A DNA stretch of 64,000 nucleotides, from assembly GCF_038896935.1 (NCBI RefSeq), contig NZ_JBANDC010000024.1, positions 14,568 to 78,567 of the forward strand. The letters are read 5' to 3'. Positions 1-8,568 of this stretch are shown here, in pieces. Numbering within the stretch: position 1 is the first letter of the stretch; every line of letters begins with the position of its first letter. The translations under genes and the position numbers were made by a program. This stretch comes from Collimonas rhizosphaerae. Lineage in GTDB: Bacteria; Pseudomonadota; Gammaproteobacteria; Burkholderiales; Burkholderiaceae_D. The notes beneath the pieces were generated by a model. That model saw only the letters and a list, made by a program, of their open reading frames with translations, searched no databases and was not told where the DNA came from.

Positions 1-240
1 CCGTGAGAAAAACCGGCCGGACGCGGAATCAGGCTGAAGCAGCAGCAGCGTGCAGCACACCGCCAGCAGGACATTGGTAAGGATGGTCAGGTAGCCGAAC
101 ATGCGCCAGACGGCCTCGCCGTAGGTCATGCCCTTGGCCACCAGGATCGGGATCGAAATGGAAAATTGCGCGGCGATGGAAAACCATGCAACCAGCGCAA
201 TCAGCAGCAGCAACAGCTGCGGTGCGATAGCTTTTTTCAT
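1..240 (-). CDS. Pr6Pr-type integral membrane protein, 3' end cut by window edge
   Basis: The ATG at 240 opens a frame that runs off the left edge, giving about 80 residues. The N-terminus is a hydrophobic helix beginning MKKAIAPQLL. A second segment contains the phrase YLTILTNVLLA, which resembles the 'F-T-I-L-T-N' segment of Pr6Pr/FAR-17a-like membrane proteins. The gene starts 19 bp after the ribE stop on the same strand, so it is probably the last gene of a ribD-ribE-membrane protein unit. Function is unknown. The family call rests on one motif and the hydrophobic pattern. Confidence 0.7.
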   Translation of the reverse strand, partial: MKKAIAPQLLLLLIALVAWFSIAAQFSISIPILVAKGMTYGEAVWRMFGYLTILTNVLLAVCCTLLLLQPDSASGRFFSR

Positions 241-259
241 GGGCGCATTCCGGGATGCT

Positions 260-886
260 TTAAGAAGCCGCACCCTGGTCGACGCTCAGCATGCGTTCCA
301 CATAGCGTGCGATCAGGTCCACTTCCAGGTTGACCTGCTTGCCGACCTGCAGATGTTTCAGCGACGTCACTTCAATCGTGTGCGGAATCAGGTTGATCGA
401 AAACAGGCAGCCATCGGCCACATCGTCGACCCGGTTGACCGTCAGCGAGACGCCGTTGACCACCACCGAGCCCTTGTAGGCAAAATATTTGGCAAGATCG
501 CGCGCAGCCTTGATCACCAGCTCCCAGGACTCGCCCACCGGCTCGAATTTCTGCACCAGCCCGAGGCCGTCGACATGGCCCGACACCAGGTGGCCGCCCA
601 GGCGGTCGGCCAGGGTCAGGGCCTTTTCCAGGTTCACTTCGCCGGTGGCGTCGAGGCCGACGGTACGGTTCAGGCTTTCGCGCGAAACGTCGACTTCAAA
701 GCTGCCGGCGCTCTTTTCGACCACGGTCATGCAGGCGCCGTTGAGGGAAATCGAATCGCCCAGCGCGACATCGGCCAGCGACAGGGCGCCTGCGTCGATC
801 TGGAGCCGGACTCCATCATCGGTACTGGAACCCAGCGGTTTGACGGAAGTGATTTTGCCGACGGCGGCGACGATACCAGTGAACAT
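260..886 (-). CDS. ribE: riboflavin synthase, alpha subunit
   Basis: This enzyme converts two molecules of 6,7-dimethyl-8-ribityllumazine into riboflavin and a pyrimidinedione in the cytoplasm. The 208-residue protein opens with the diagnostic MFTGIV and shows the family's internal duplication of two lumazine-binding barrels. The first is residues 1 to about 95; the second begins near the phrase HLVSGHVDGLG. Length is normal. It lies 17 bp downstream of ribD on the same strand, so the last two enzymatic steps and the deaminase/reductase step are probably co-transcribed. No FMN riboswitch is visible in front of this pair. Confidence 0.97.
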   Translation of the reverse strand: MFTGIVAAVGKITSVKPLGSSTDDGVRLQIDAGALSLADVALGDSISLNGACMTVVEKSAGSFEVDVSRESLNRTVGLDATGEVNLEKALTLADRLGGHLVSGHVDGLGLVQKFEPVGESWELVIKAARDLAKYFAYKGSVVVNGVSLTVNRVDDVADGCLFSINLIPHTIEVTSLKHLQVGKQVNLEVDLIARYVERMLSVDQGAAS

Positions 887-903
887 GATGGCAATATAAA
901 AAA

Positions 904-1992
904 TTAACGGAATCGTGCAAGGATACGCAAATCCTCGCCTATCTGCTTGATTTCATGAAATTTCAGGCTTAACTTGTCATCCAGGTTTTCCAGCGCCGGC
1001 AGGCTGAACATGCCGCGGCCGTCGCCCAGGATCGAGGGCGCCAGGTAAACCAGCAATTCGTCGACGCAATGTTCGCGGATCAGCGAGGCGTTCAGCTTGG
1101 AGCCGGCTTCGACATGCAATTCATTGATCTGGCGCTTGCCGAGTTCGCGCATGACTTGCGGCAAATCGACCTTGCCGGCGGCGTTCGGCAGCACCACCAC
1201 TTCAGCGCCCTGCTGCTCCAGCAAAGCCTGTTTTTCCGGATTGGCGGCAGCGCTGAACACCAGGTTGCCGCCGCCCACCAGGATTTTTGCGTCCGGGCTG
1301 ATGCTCAGCTTGCTGTCGACGATCACCCGCAGCGGTTGCCGCGACACCGGCGGCACGGTGCGCACCGTCAGCTGCGGATTGTCTTCTTTCACGGTGCCGA
1401 TGCCGGTCAGGATGGCGCCGGCGCGGGCGCGCCACATGTGGCCGTCGTCGCGTGCCGCCTGCGAGGTGATCCACTGGCTCAGGCCGTTATGCAGCGCGGT
1501 CTTGCCGTCCAGGCTGGCGGCCACTTTCAGCCTGACCCAGGGCTTGCCGGTTTGCATGCGCGTGAAGAACCCGATATTCAGCTCGCGCGCCTGCGCCGCC
1601 AGGACGCCCGATTCGACCGCGACCCCTGCCGCCTGCAGGCGCGCCATGCCCTGCCCCGCCACAAGCGGATTGGGATCGCCTATGGCCGCAACTACCTTGG
1701 CTACGCCGGCCTGCACCAAGGCATCGGCGCAAGGCGGCGTGCGGCCGAAATGACTGCAAGGCTCGAGCGTGACGTAGACGGTGGCGCCGCGCACATCGTG
1801 GCCCTTGGCGGCAGCATCCTGCAGCGCCTGGATCTCGGCGTGGTTACCGCCCGGCGGCTGGGTGAACCCGCTGCCGATGACCTGGCCGTCCTTGACGATC
1901 ACGCAGCCGACGGCGGGATTCGGCGCACTTGACAGCAGGCCGTTTTCGGCGAGCTGCAGGGCTTGCGACATCAACTGTTCAGCCGCGCTCAT
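904..1992 (-). CDS. ribD: bifunctional riboflavin deaminase / reductase RibD
   Basis: RibD deaminates the pyrimidine intermediate and then reduces its ribose side chain, the second and third steps of riboflavin synthesis. The N-terminal deaminase domain carries the zinc and catalytic motifs HAEIQAL and PCSHFGRTPPC. The C-terminal half (about residue 145 on) is the NADPH-dependent RibD_C reductase. I start it at the ATG reading MSAAEQLMSQAL (362 residues). The frame is open a further 260 bp upstream, but that stretch overlaps the end of pilW and has no family-like sequence. It forms a unit with ribE. Confidence 0.95.
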   Translation of the reverse strand: MSAAEQLMSQALQLAENGLLSSAPNPAVGCVIVKDGQVIGSGFTQPPGGNHAEIQALQDAAAKGHDVRGATVYVTLEPCSHFGRTPPCADALVQAGVAKVVAAIGDPNPLVAGQGMARLQAAGVAVESGVLAAQARELNIGFFTRMQTGKPWVRLKVAASLDGKTALHNGLSQWITSQAARDDGHMWRARAGAILTGIGTVKEDNPQLTVRTVPPVSRQPLRVIVDSKLSISPDAKILVGGGNLVFSAAANPEKQALLEQQGAEVVVLPNAAGKVDLPQVMRELGKRQINELHVEAGSKLNASLIREHCVDELLVYLAPSILGDGRGMFSLPALENLDDKLSLKFHEIKQIGEDLRILARFR

Positions 1993-2104
1993 GGAAAAAA
2001 CCTGGAAATCATGTGAAAGCCGTGAGAAAGGATAGATGCGTTGATTGTACAAAAATATGCCGACGCCATCGTTAATTAAAATGCGATGCCGGGTATTGCC
2101 GGCT

Positions 2105-3028
2105 TCAAGGCGGCGCCAGGCTCGCCGCGGCGCGGTTGCGCAAGGTAACCACCCGTTTGAATACCGCCCGCAAGCGGCGGTCGCCTGCCAGCCTGGCCGT
2201 ACCGCTGCAGTCGACGTAGCGCTGCGGGCCGGTGGCCAGCTGGATTTCTCCATGCAACTGCAGGCACAGGCTGACGCTGACGACCCGCTCCCAGTTCTGC
2301 AGCTGGTCGTCAGACAAGGCCGTCACTTGGGTTGCGTTCAAGAACTGGCGCGGCGTCGTGTCGCCAACTGCCGCCACGCCGTATGTCAGCCTCATGTCCT
2401 CGACATTATTGACGATCGGCTGCGCGTTGTTGCTGCCGTTGCCCTGGCAATAAAGCGAGCTGGCGCCGCTGCCGGCGTGCACCGCAGCAAAATAATGATT
2501 GCTGGCGATGGTGACGGACGGCGCCAGCATGTACGCCGGATGGCCTGGCGGCACTGCATTCGACGCCACTCCCGCGCCATGGCAATCGACGCCGGCGCCG
2601 CTGGCCGGATCGGGGTAGTCATCCGTCCGGTAGCGGACTTCGAAAGCGGCCATCCCGGGCGCCGTGCTGCAGGAGAAATCCTTGCCTCCGGGCCCCAGCG
2701 GCTTGACGAAACCATGCTCGCAGCCGCGCAGCCCCTGGGCCGGCGCGCCGTCGGCCAGGATGAAATCGGTGATGGGCGCAGCTCCGGGCGCGGCGCTGGC
2801 CAGGTTGCCAAACCCTGCCTGCCGCAGATCCCTTTCCATCAGGACCATGGCGTAATTGCCGTCCTGGTGCAGCCGCCGTTTATCCTCGTTCAAACGGAAG
2901 CTGGCTTTGCTGCCGAGATAAAGCGACGTGCACAGCAGCAGCAAACCGGAAGCAATCGCCAGCGCCACCAGCAATTCCACCATCGAAAGTCCGGCTTGCC
3001 TGTTGCAGATGGATGCAGGATTCAGCAT
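2105..3028 (-). CDS. pilW: type IV pilus minor pilin, PilW-like
   Basis: The 307-residue protein has a class III prepilin leader: a short basic N-terminus, then cleavage before LSMVELLVALAIASG with the Glu at +5, followed by one hydrophobic helix. After the helix it follows the PilW pattern, with a long extracellular domain bearing scattered cysteines. Minor pilins of this kind prime pilus assembly at the inner membrane. It overlaps the upstream pseudopilin gene by 7 bp, so the two are translationally coupled. The pilV, pilX and pilY1 genes that normally complete such a cluster are absent here. Confidence 0.85.
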   Translation of the reverse strand: MLNPASICNRQAGLSMVELLVALAIASGLLLLCTSLYLGSKASFRLNEDKRRLHQDGNYAMVLMERDLRQAGFGNLASAAPGAAPITDFILADGAPAQGLRGCEHGFVKPLGPGGKDFSCSTAPGMAAFEVRYRTDDYPDPASGAGVDCHGAGVASNAVPPGHPAYMLAPSVTIASNHYFAAVHAGSGASSLYCQGNGSNNAQPIVNNVEDMRLTYGVAAVGDTTPRQFLNATQVTALSDDQLQNWERVVSVSLCLQLHGEIQLATGPQRYVDCSGTARLAGDRRLRAVFKRVVTLRNRAAASLAPP

Positions 3029-3564
3029 TCGGCAGTGTCAGGCTTTACGCTGATGCGGCCGGTGCTGGAGATGCATACCGTGCGCGCGAACTCGCCGTTG
3101 TGGCTGACGGCCAGCTTGGCGAAACTGCTGCTGGCGTTGCCGCCGCTGTTATAGGTGATCGTTTTCCTGGTGGCGGCGACCTGGCTGCTGTCATCCAGCG
3201 CCCCCTGCCGCGACAGGATCTGGCCGCTGTCGGCCACCTGCACCAGCCAGCCGGCGCCCCAGTCGTCGGCGGCGCGCTTGGCCGTAGCGGCCGCACTGCA
3301 TGCGGCGGCGGCTGTGTCGGCGTCTATGCTGCGGCACACCTGCACCCCGCGGCCGCGCTGGATGGCTTCGCTGCGCGCCAGCGTCAGCGCGGCAACCAGC
3401 TGGCTGGTGTCTGCGGCCAGCCGGTTCTGGACCAGGAACCCTCGCATGGCTGGCGCCGCCAGGCTCAGCAAGATGCCGGCGATTGCCAGCGCGATCATGG
3501 CTTCGATCAGGGTCAGGCCCGCATCGGGCGCAATCACGCGCATGGACGTTCGCAGCAAATGCAT
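3022..3564 (-). CDS. fimT: GspH/FimT-family pseudopilin
   Basis: This is a 180-residue minor pilin with the cleavage and helix signature GLTLIEAMIALAIAGILLS; Leu rather than the common Phe follows the processed Gly. The GspH domain follows (QLVAALTLARSEAIQRG is the typical start of the conserved helix) and the C-terminal half has paired cysteines. The ATG at 3564 has AGGAG six bases upstream. It is the first gene of a two-gene fimT-pilW unit with a 7-bp overlap. It probably acts in initiation of type IV pili and possibly DNA uptake, as known for the family. Confidence 0.85.
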   Translation of the reverse strand: MHLLRTSMRVIAPDAGLTLIEAMIALAIAGILLSLAAPAMRGFLVQNRLAADTSQLVAALTLARSEAIQRGRGVQVCRSIDADTAAAACSAAATAKRAADDWGAGWLVQVADSGQILSRQGALDDSSQVAATRKTITYNSGGNASSSFAKLAVSHNGEFARTVCISSTGRISVKPDTAEC

Positions 3565-3616
3565 AAGGCGCTCCTGGCCAGGTAGTATTCATTTCATTTT
3601 CATCAATCATTCTGAC

Positions 3617-3646
3617 AAAAAAATAGCGCCGGACAGGCCGGCGCTA
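3617..3646 (-). terminator. Rho-independent terminator after nrdR
   Basis: A 9-bp stem TAGCGCCGG (3624-3632) pairs with 3638-3646 across a 5-base loop. Read on the minus strand it is followed by seven T (3617-3623). It lies 31 bp past the nrdR stop and separates the glyA-nrdR unit from fimT-pilW. Confidence 0.85.
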
Positions 3647-3676
3647 GCGTATTTAAGAAATGACTTCCTGCAGGAT

Positions 3677-4144
3677 TTATTTCCTGCGGCTTGGCGGCCC
3701 GGAGAATTCTTCGATCATGTTCTGGAATTCCGCCACATCCTCAAAACTCTTGTAGACCGAGGCGAAACGGATATACGCAATCTTGTCCAGGCGCTTGAGC
3801 TCGCGCATCACCAGCTCGCCGACATGGCCGGACAGCACTTCGCGCTCGCCGCTCGACAGCAGTTTTTCCTTGATGCGCTGCAGGGCTTCGTCCAGCGCCT
3901 CGACCGACACCGGCCGCTTGCGCAGGGCCAGCATCAGGCTGGCGCGCAGCTTGAGCGGATCGAAATCGGTGCGGCTGCCGTTCTTTTTGACGATCACCGG
4001 CATCGCCAGTTCTATCCGTTCGAAAGTGGTGAAACGTTTGTCGCATTGCATGCAACGGCGCCGGCGGCGAATCGAGTCGCCCTCTTCCGACACCCGCGTG
4101 TCGAGCACCTGGGTTTCTTCATGCTGGCAGAATGGACATTTCAT
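3677..4144 (-). CDS. nrdR: transcriptional repressor NrdR
   Basis: NrdR senses ATP/dATP and represses ribonucleotide reductase operons by binding NrdR boxes. The 155-residue protein has the N-terminal zinc ribbon with Cys3, Cys6, Cys31 and Cys34 (MKCPFC and RCMQC), then the ATP-cone domain from about residue 46 to 136. Length is typical. It follows glyA on the same strand after 206 bp, a glyA-nrdR order common in proteobacteria. A strong hairpin sits between the two genes. It ends at a clear terminator. Confidence 0.96.
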   Translation of the reverse strand: MKCPFCQHEETQVLDTRVSEEGDSIRRRRRCMQCDKRFTTFERIELAMPVIVKKNGSRTDFDPLKLRASLMLALRKRPVSVEALDEALQRIKEKLLSSGEREVLSGHVGELVMRELKRLDKIAYIRFASVYKSFEDVAEFQNMIEEFSGPPSRRK

Positions 4145-4255
4145 GATGGCGGTAATCCGAAAGTGATTGCAACAGGCTGTGTCGGCAGTTCCATCTCTAC
4201 ATTATTCCTTTTTGCGGCCATGCGCCGATTTGAAACAAACCGGCGTTACATGGCG

Positions 4256-4294
4256 CATGGGCCCGTGCAGAGTTCAAGCTGCGCCGGGCCCATG
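4256..4294 (-). other. strong intercistronic stem-loop between glyA and nrdR
   Basis: CATGGGCCCG (4256-4265) is perfectly complementary to 4285-4294, and an inner GCAG/CTGC pairing (4267-4270 with 4279-4282) lengthens the stem. No T-run follows on either strand, so it is not a canonical terminator. It could stabilise the glyA mRNA end or set a processing site between glyA and nrdR. That role is inference. Confidence 0.55.
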
Positions 4295-4350
4295 GCTCTA
4301 GCCGCTTACCGACAGGCTCTGCAGCGCATCGGCAACCGGTGTTTCAAGCA

Positions 4351-5598
4351 TCAAGCTGCATATACCGGGAAAGCGTCGGTCAGTTTCTTGACTTCGGCCT
4401 TGACCCGTTCGATGGTCGCTGCGTCATGCGGATTGTCGAGCACGTCGGCGATCAGGTTGCCGACCTTGGTCGCTTCCGCTTCCTTGAAACCGCGGGTAGT
4501 GAACGCCGGGCTGCCGACACGGATGCCGGATGTGACGAACGGCTTTTCCGGATCGTTAGGAATCGCGTTCTTGTTGCAAGTCATGTGCGCCGCGCCCAGG
4601 ATCGCTTCGGCTTCCTTGCCGGTGATCTTCTTGGCGCGCAGGTCGACCAGCATCACGTGCGATTCGGTACGGCCGGAAACGATGCGCAGGCCGCGCGCGA
4701 TCAGTGCTTTCGCCAAAGCGTCGGCATTCTTCACGACTTGCTGCTGGTAAGTCTTGAATTCCGGCGTCAGCGCTTCCTTGAACGCCACTGCCTTGCCGGC
4801 GATGACGTGCATCAGCGGACCACCCTGGATGCCTGGGAAAATCGCCGAGTTGATGGCTTTCTCGAATTCGGCCTTCATCAGGATGATGCCGCCACGCGGG
4901 CCGCGCAGGGATTTGTGGGTGGTCGAAGTCACGAAGTCGGCATGCGGCACCGGGTTCGGGTATTCGCCCGCAGCGATCAGGCCGGCGTAATGCGCCATGT
5001 CGACCATGAAATAAGCGCCGACTGCCTTGGCAACTTTGGACATGCGCTCGAAATCGATGCGCAGCGCATAGGCCGAAGCGCCGGCAATGATCAGCTTCGG
5101 CTTCTTTTCGTGCGCCAGGCGCTCGAATGCTTCGTAGTCGATTTCTTCTTTTTCGTTCAAGCCGTAGGACACCACGTTGAACCACTTGCCGGACATGTTC
5201 AATGCCATGCCGTGGGTCAGGTGGCCGCCTTCCGCCAGCGACATGCCCATGATGGTGTCGCCTGGTTTCAGCATGGCGAAGAATACGCCCTGGTTGGCTT
5301 GCGAGCCGGAGTTAGGCTGGACGTTGGCGGCTTCGGCGCCGAACAGTTCCTTGACGCGGTCGATCGCCAGCTGCTCGGCGATGTCGACGAATTCGCAGCC
5401 GCCGTAGTAGCGCTTGCCTGGATAACCTTCGGCGTACTTGTTGGTCAGCTGGGTGCCCTGCGCTTCCATGACGGCAGGCGACGTGTAGTTTTCCGACGCG
5501 ATCAGCTCGATGTGTTCTTGCTGGCGGTGGTTTTCTTTCTGGATGGCGCTCCACAATTCCGGATCGACATTGGCGATGGTATGGTTTTTTTCGAACAT
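4351..5598 (-). CDS. glyA: serine hydroxymethyltransferase
   Basis: GlyA interconverts serine and glycine using tetrahydrofolate and PLP, supplying one-carbon units. The 415-residue product has the family signature around the PLP lysine (TSTTHKS, Lys229) and the N-terminal phrase ELIASENYTS. I start at the ATG of MFEKNHTIAN because GGAG lies seven bases upstream. An in-frame TTG four codons earlier would remove that ribosome-binding site. The gene is preceded by a ZTP riboswitch and a sigma70 promoter, linking its expression to folate and purine status. nrdR follows. Confidence 0.98.
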   Translation of the reverse strand: MFEKNHTIANVDPELWSAIQKENHRQQEHIELIASENYTSPAVMEAQGTQLTNKYAEGYPGKRYYGGCEFVDIAEQLAIDRVKELFGAEAANVQPNSGSQANQGVFFAMLKPGDTIMGMSLAEGGHLTHGMALNMSGKWFNVVSYGLNEKEEIDYEAFERLAHEKKPKLIIAGASAYALRIDFERMSKVAKAVGAYFMVDMAHYAGLIAAGEYPNPVPHADFVTSTTHKSLRGPRGGIILMKAEFEKAINSAIFPGIQGGPLMHVIAGKAVAFKEALTPEFKTYQQQVVKNADALAKALIARGLRIVSGRTESHVMLVDLRAKKITGKEAEAILGAAHMTCNKNAIPNDPEKPFVTSGIRVGSPAFTTRGFKEAEATKVGNLIADVLDNPHDAATIERVKAEVKKLTDAFPVYAA

Positions 5599-5660
5599 GT
5601 GATACTCCAAACGATAAGGGTGTGCCTAAATCGAATGAGGGCCAGGATAAGGGGAAATGC

Positions 5661-5808
5661 GGCAGCCTCAGTCGTACTTTCCATTAGGGCTGCCCAGGCG
5701 CACGGCGGATGAAATCTCACGCTTCCCGGTGGATGCCCACCTTTTGCCGAAGCCGCCGCGATCTTATGAATCCGCGCGGTCCGGTTTTTTCGCCAGTCAC
5801 GTGAGACG
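5661..5808 (-). promoter_or_regulatory. ZTP (pfl) riboswitch in the glyA leader
   Basis: Reading the minus strand from 5808, the leader has the 5' conserved block ACGTGACTGGCG (5802-5791), a variable helix, a small hairpin GTGG-gcat-CCAC running into CCACCGGGAAGCG (5740-5719), and the 3' block CGCCTGGGCAG (5700-5690). These are the conserved parts of the pfl motif, which binds the purine intermediates ZMP/ZTP. The 3' block overlaps one arm of a second hairpin, GGCAGCC with GGCTGCC (5694-5688 with 5667-5661). That hairpin could compete with the aptamer pseudoknot and act as the expression platform. glyA is a known class of target for this riboswitch. Confidence 0.88.
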
Positions 5809-5821
5809 AAATGGTGCGGCT

Positions 5822-5850
5822 ATTGTAAGCGAAGCACCTGGTTTGGGCAA
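5822..5850 (-). promoter_or_regulatory. sigma70 promoter of glyA
   Basis: On the minus strand, -35 TTGCCC (5850-5845) and -10 TACAAT (5827-5822) are separated by exactly 17 bp. Transcription would begin near 5815, just before the ZTP aptamer. Confidence 0.75.
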
Positions 5851-5875
5851 GATTGGGCGTAGGCCTTGAGGCGGA

Positions 5876-5903
5876 ATAAAAAAAGCCGTCCCGGAGGACG
5901 GCT
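5876..5903 (-). terminator. Rho-independent terminator of the TonB-dependent receptor gene
   Basis: AGCCGTCC (5884-5891) pairs with GGACGGCT (5896-5903) around a 4-base loop. On the minus strand it is followed by an almost unbroken T-run. It ends the receptor transcript just before the glyA promoter. Confidence 0.88.
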
Positions 5904-5943
5904 CTTGCACGAAACCTGCCAAAAAGATAATTATTGCAGATAT

Positions 5944-8292
5944 TTATATCTTGCCCGCCAGGCTGACGCCTATGGTGCGCGGCGCGACCCGGTAGCCTTC
6001 CGATACCGATTGCACGTTCGGACGCTGGATCACCTTGTCGCTGTTGGTTAAATTCTTGACAAACAAGGTCAGCTCCCAGCGGTCATAGGTGGCGCCGACG
6101 CTAGCATCGACGGTGCTGTAGGCCGGACGCTGGTAATCCGGGTCGGTAGCCACCAGGGTGCCGTGGCTGCTGCCGGTCCAGTGCGCGGCGGCGCGGGCGA
6201 AGCCGTAATAGTCGCCCGGCAGGTTGAAGGAGTACTGGCCGGTCAGGCTCACGTTGTATTTAGGCACGCCCTGGATCGGATCGCCGGCGTGCGCTTTCAG
6301 CGACGGCACGTCGGACGACAGGGTGGCCTTGGTGTAGCCGCCGGACAGGCCGAGCAAGATGTTGGAAGTCGGCTTGCCCTTGATCTCGAACTCGGCGCCG
6401 TAGCTCTTGGCCTTGCCGACATTGGTTTCATAATCGAAGCCGCAGCCCGGCAGCTGGATATCCTGCTGCAGGCCATCCCACTGGATATAGAACACGGAAG
6501 CGTTGACCGACAGGCGGTTGCCCAGCAGGCGCGACTTGTTGCCCAGTTCATAGCTCCACAGCTTGTCGGACTTGAACGAAGTCGGCGCCTCGGTGATGCC
6601 GAGATTGGCGAAGTCGGAGGCGCACAGCGAGGCCGGGATCGGACGGGTATTGCCGCCCAGCCGGAATCCTTCGGTGGCCGAGGTGTACACGGTGTTGTTG
6701 GGATCGACTTCCCAGATCAGCGAAAACTTTGGCGTGAGCTTGGAAGAACTGCTGCTGACCGATGAACTGGTCGGGCCGCCGTTCCAGTAATCGTCGCCGT
6801 TGCGGCTCAGGCTGTCGGTGGCTTGCAGGTAACGCAGGCCGACGGTGCCGTGCAGGGTCGGCACGAAATAGTAATTGAGCTCGCCGAACACCGCTTTCTG
6901 CTCGGTACGGTAGTGGCGCTCGCTGAAGTAGGAATTATCGTTCGGGAAAGCGATCCCGAGCTGGCCCGGATCGGCCGGATTGGCGCCGAACGCGGCGTAA
7001 GTGGCGTTCAGGCCGAAGATCGGCTCGTTGTCGGTGACATTGGTGTGCAGGTTGGCGTAATAGACGCCGCCCAGCCAGGTGAAAGGCGACACGTTCTGGT
7101 CATACGGCTTGGAGGCGACCCGGAATTCCTGCGAGAACTGCCGCACCTGGTTCTGCAGGTATACCGCCGACGGCAAGGCGCCGATCGCGGCCGCCAGGCC
7201 GGGCGGCGTGTCCGGCACCGCGGAACCGAGGTTGTTGACGGTGGTGCCGTCCTGGGTGCGGTTGAAGGTGCGCTGGTAAAAGCTGGAAACCGACACCAGG
7301 TCAGCCTTGCCCATGTCGTAGTTGACGGTCAGGCTGGGCACCAGCAGGCGGTCGTTGCCCGGTTCGCGCACCAGCTTGCTGGTCTGGTTCTTGGGCAGGG
7401 CCAGGTAGGAGGCATCGATATCCTTGGAATTGACTTCCTGGTAGAACACCGAGGGCGTGATGCTCAGGTTGCGGGTCGGCTGCCATTTCATGGCCAGTTT
7501 CACCACGCTTGAATCCTGGGAGTTGATGCCGGAAGCGATCACATTGCCTGTGGTTGGCGATACCTGGTCGATATAGCCGCTTTCATGGCCGGTCTGGATA
7601 CCGATGCGCAGCGCCAGTTCGCCCGGGATCAGGGGCTGGTTGACGACGCCGTTGACGGTGTAGTTGGTGCCGCCGCCCTTGGTCCCCGACACTTCGGAAT
7701 AGACGCTGGCTTCGCGCTCCTTCAGGTTGGGCTGGTTGCTGATGAACTTGATGGTGCCGCCCATCGAACTGGCGCCATACAGCGTTCCCTGCGGGCCGCG
7801 CAGCACTTCGATGCGGTCGATGTCGAAGAACTTCGGTTCGGAACTGCCCATGCTGTACAGGTTGCGGGTGGTCATCGAAACGTCGTCGAGATAGACGCCG
7901 ACGGTAGCCGAACCGGCGGCCGAACTGATGCCGCGGATTTCGATATTGCTGAGGCCGGCGCCCGCGCCGCTGGCGCCCGAGAACGAGATATTCGGCATGG
8001 CCCGCGTGACGTCGGCAAAGTTGTTGATGTGGGCGGCTTGCAATTCCTCGCCGCTGATCACCGAAATGCTGAGCGGCACCTTGCTGGCGTCCTCCTTGCG
8101 CTTTTGCGCCGTCACCACCACCGCTTCAATCTGCTCGCTCTGCTTCGCCGTTTTTTTCACTTCGGGCGCGGCGGCCGGATCGGCGCCGGCAGGCAGCTGT
8201 TGCGCGGCGGCCGTCGCTGTCGCCAGCAGCAAGGTGGAAGTTGCTGCGGCCGCAGCAATCGCGCAGGTCAGATTCGAGGAACCAGGTCTCAT
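5944..8292 (-). CDS. TonB-dependent outer membrane receptor
   Basis: This 782-residue outer membrane protein would import a scarce ligand using TonB energy. It has an N-terminal signal peptide (about residues 1-31, ending ATAAAQQ), a TonB-box-like IEAVVVTAQ, and a plug domain with RGPQGTLYGASSMGGTIKF near residues 160-180. The long beta-barrel ends in GVSLAGKI rather than the usual terminal Phe. The plug resembles the broad group that includes pesticin/yersiniabactin-type and uncharacterised receptors, so the ligand cannot be named. No Fur-box-like sequence was recognised upstream. It is transcribed alone, with its own terminator. Confidence 0.9.
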   Translation of the reverse strand: MRPGSSNLTCAIAAAAATSTLLLATATAAAQQLPAGADPAAAPEVKKTAKQSEQIEAVVVTAQKRKEDASKVPLSISVISGEELQAAHINNFADVTRAMPNISFSGASGAGAGLSNIEIRGISSAAGSATVGVYLDDVSMTTRNLYSMGSSEPKFFDIDRIEVLRGPQGTLYGASSMGGTIKFISNQPNLKEREASVYSEVSGTKGGGTNYTVNGVVNQPLIPGELALRIGIQTGHESGYIDQVSPTTGNVIASGINSQDSSVVKLAMKWQPTRNLSITPSVFYQEVNSKDIDASYLALPKNQTSKLVREPGNDRLLVPSLTVNYDMGKADLVSVSSFYQRTFNRTQDGTTVNNLGSAVPDTPPGLAAAIGALPSAVYLQNQVRQFSQEFRVASKPYDQNVSPFTWLGGVYYANLHTNVTDNEPIFGLNATYAAFGANPADPGQLGIAFPNDNSYFSERHYRTEQKAVFGELNYYFVPTLHGTVGLRYLQATDSLSRNGDDYWNGGPTSSSVSSSSSKLTPKFSLIWEVDPNNTVYTSATEGFRLGGNTRPIPASLCASDFANLGITEAPTSFKSDKLWSYELGNKSRLLGNRLSVNASVFYIQWDGLQQDIQLPGCGFDYETNVGKAKSYGAEFEIKGKPTSNILLGLSGGYTKATLSSDVPSLKAHAGDPIQGVPKYNVSLTGQYSFNLPGDYYGFARAAAHWTGSSHGTLVATDPDYQRPAYSTVDASVGATYDRWELTLFVKNLTNSDKVIQRPNVQSVSEGYRVAPRTIGVSLAGKI

Positions 8293-8568
8293 TGTTTTAT
8301 AACCCTTATCGTAGACAGCAGTGAAAAATGCTGCTCAGCAATATTTGTGCCACGCCACGTTTCCCGGCAACGCCGGGCATCGATACCAGCGGCGATCTTG
8401 CCGGGTCAAAACCGGGGCCGGTTCCTGTGCCACGTTCTGGTGCGGCCTGCACCAAGGCCAATACCGGGCCGCCGTTCTGCGATAGGCAATGGCGGCCCGC
8501 CAAATTGGGCTACAATTTCCGGCTGGACCAACACCGCAACGCAATACGCAACGACAGGAGCATTGACC

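Noticed and set aside
128..907. Long plus-strand open frames opposite ribE, ribD and similar antisense frames throughout the window, for example 35225-36796, 44815-46233 and 49964-52993
   Set aside because: They mirror well-recognised genes on the other strand, have no ribosome-binding sites or family similarity, and arise from high-GC codon use.
8293..8568. Fur box controlling the TonB-dependent receptor
   Set aside because: No 19-bp Fur-like inverted repeat could be recognised in the divergent region.
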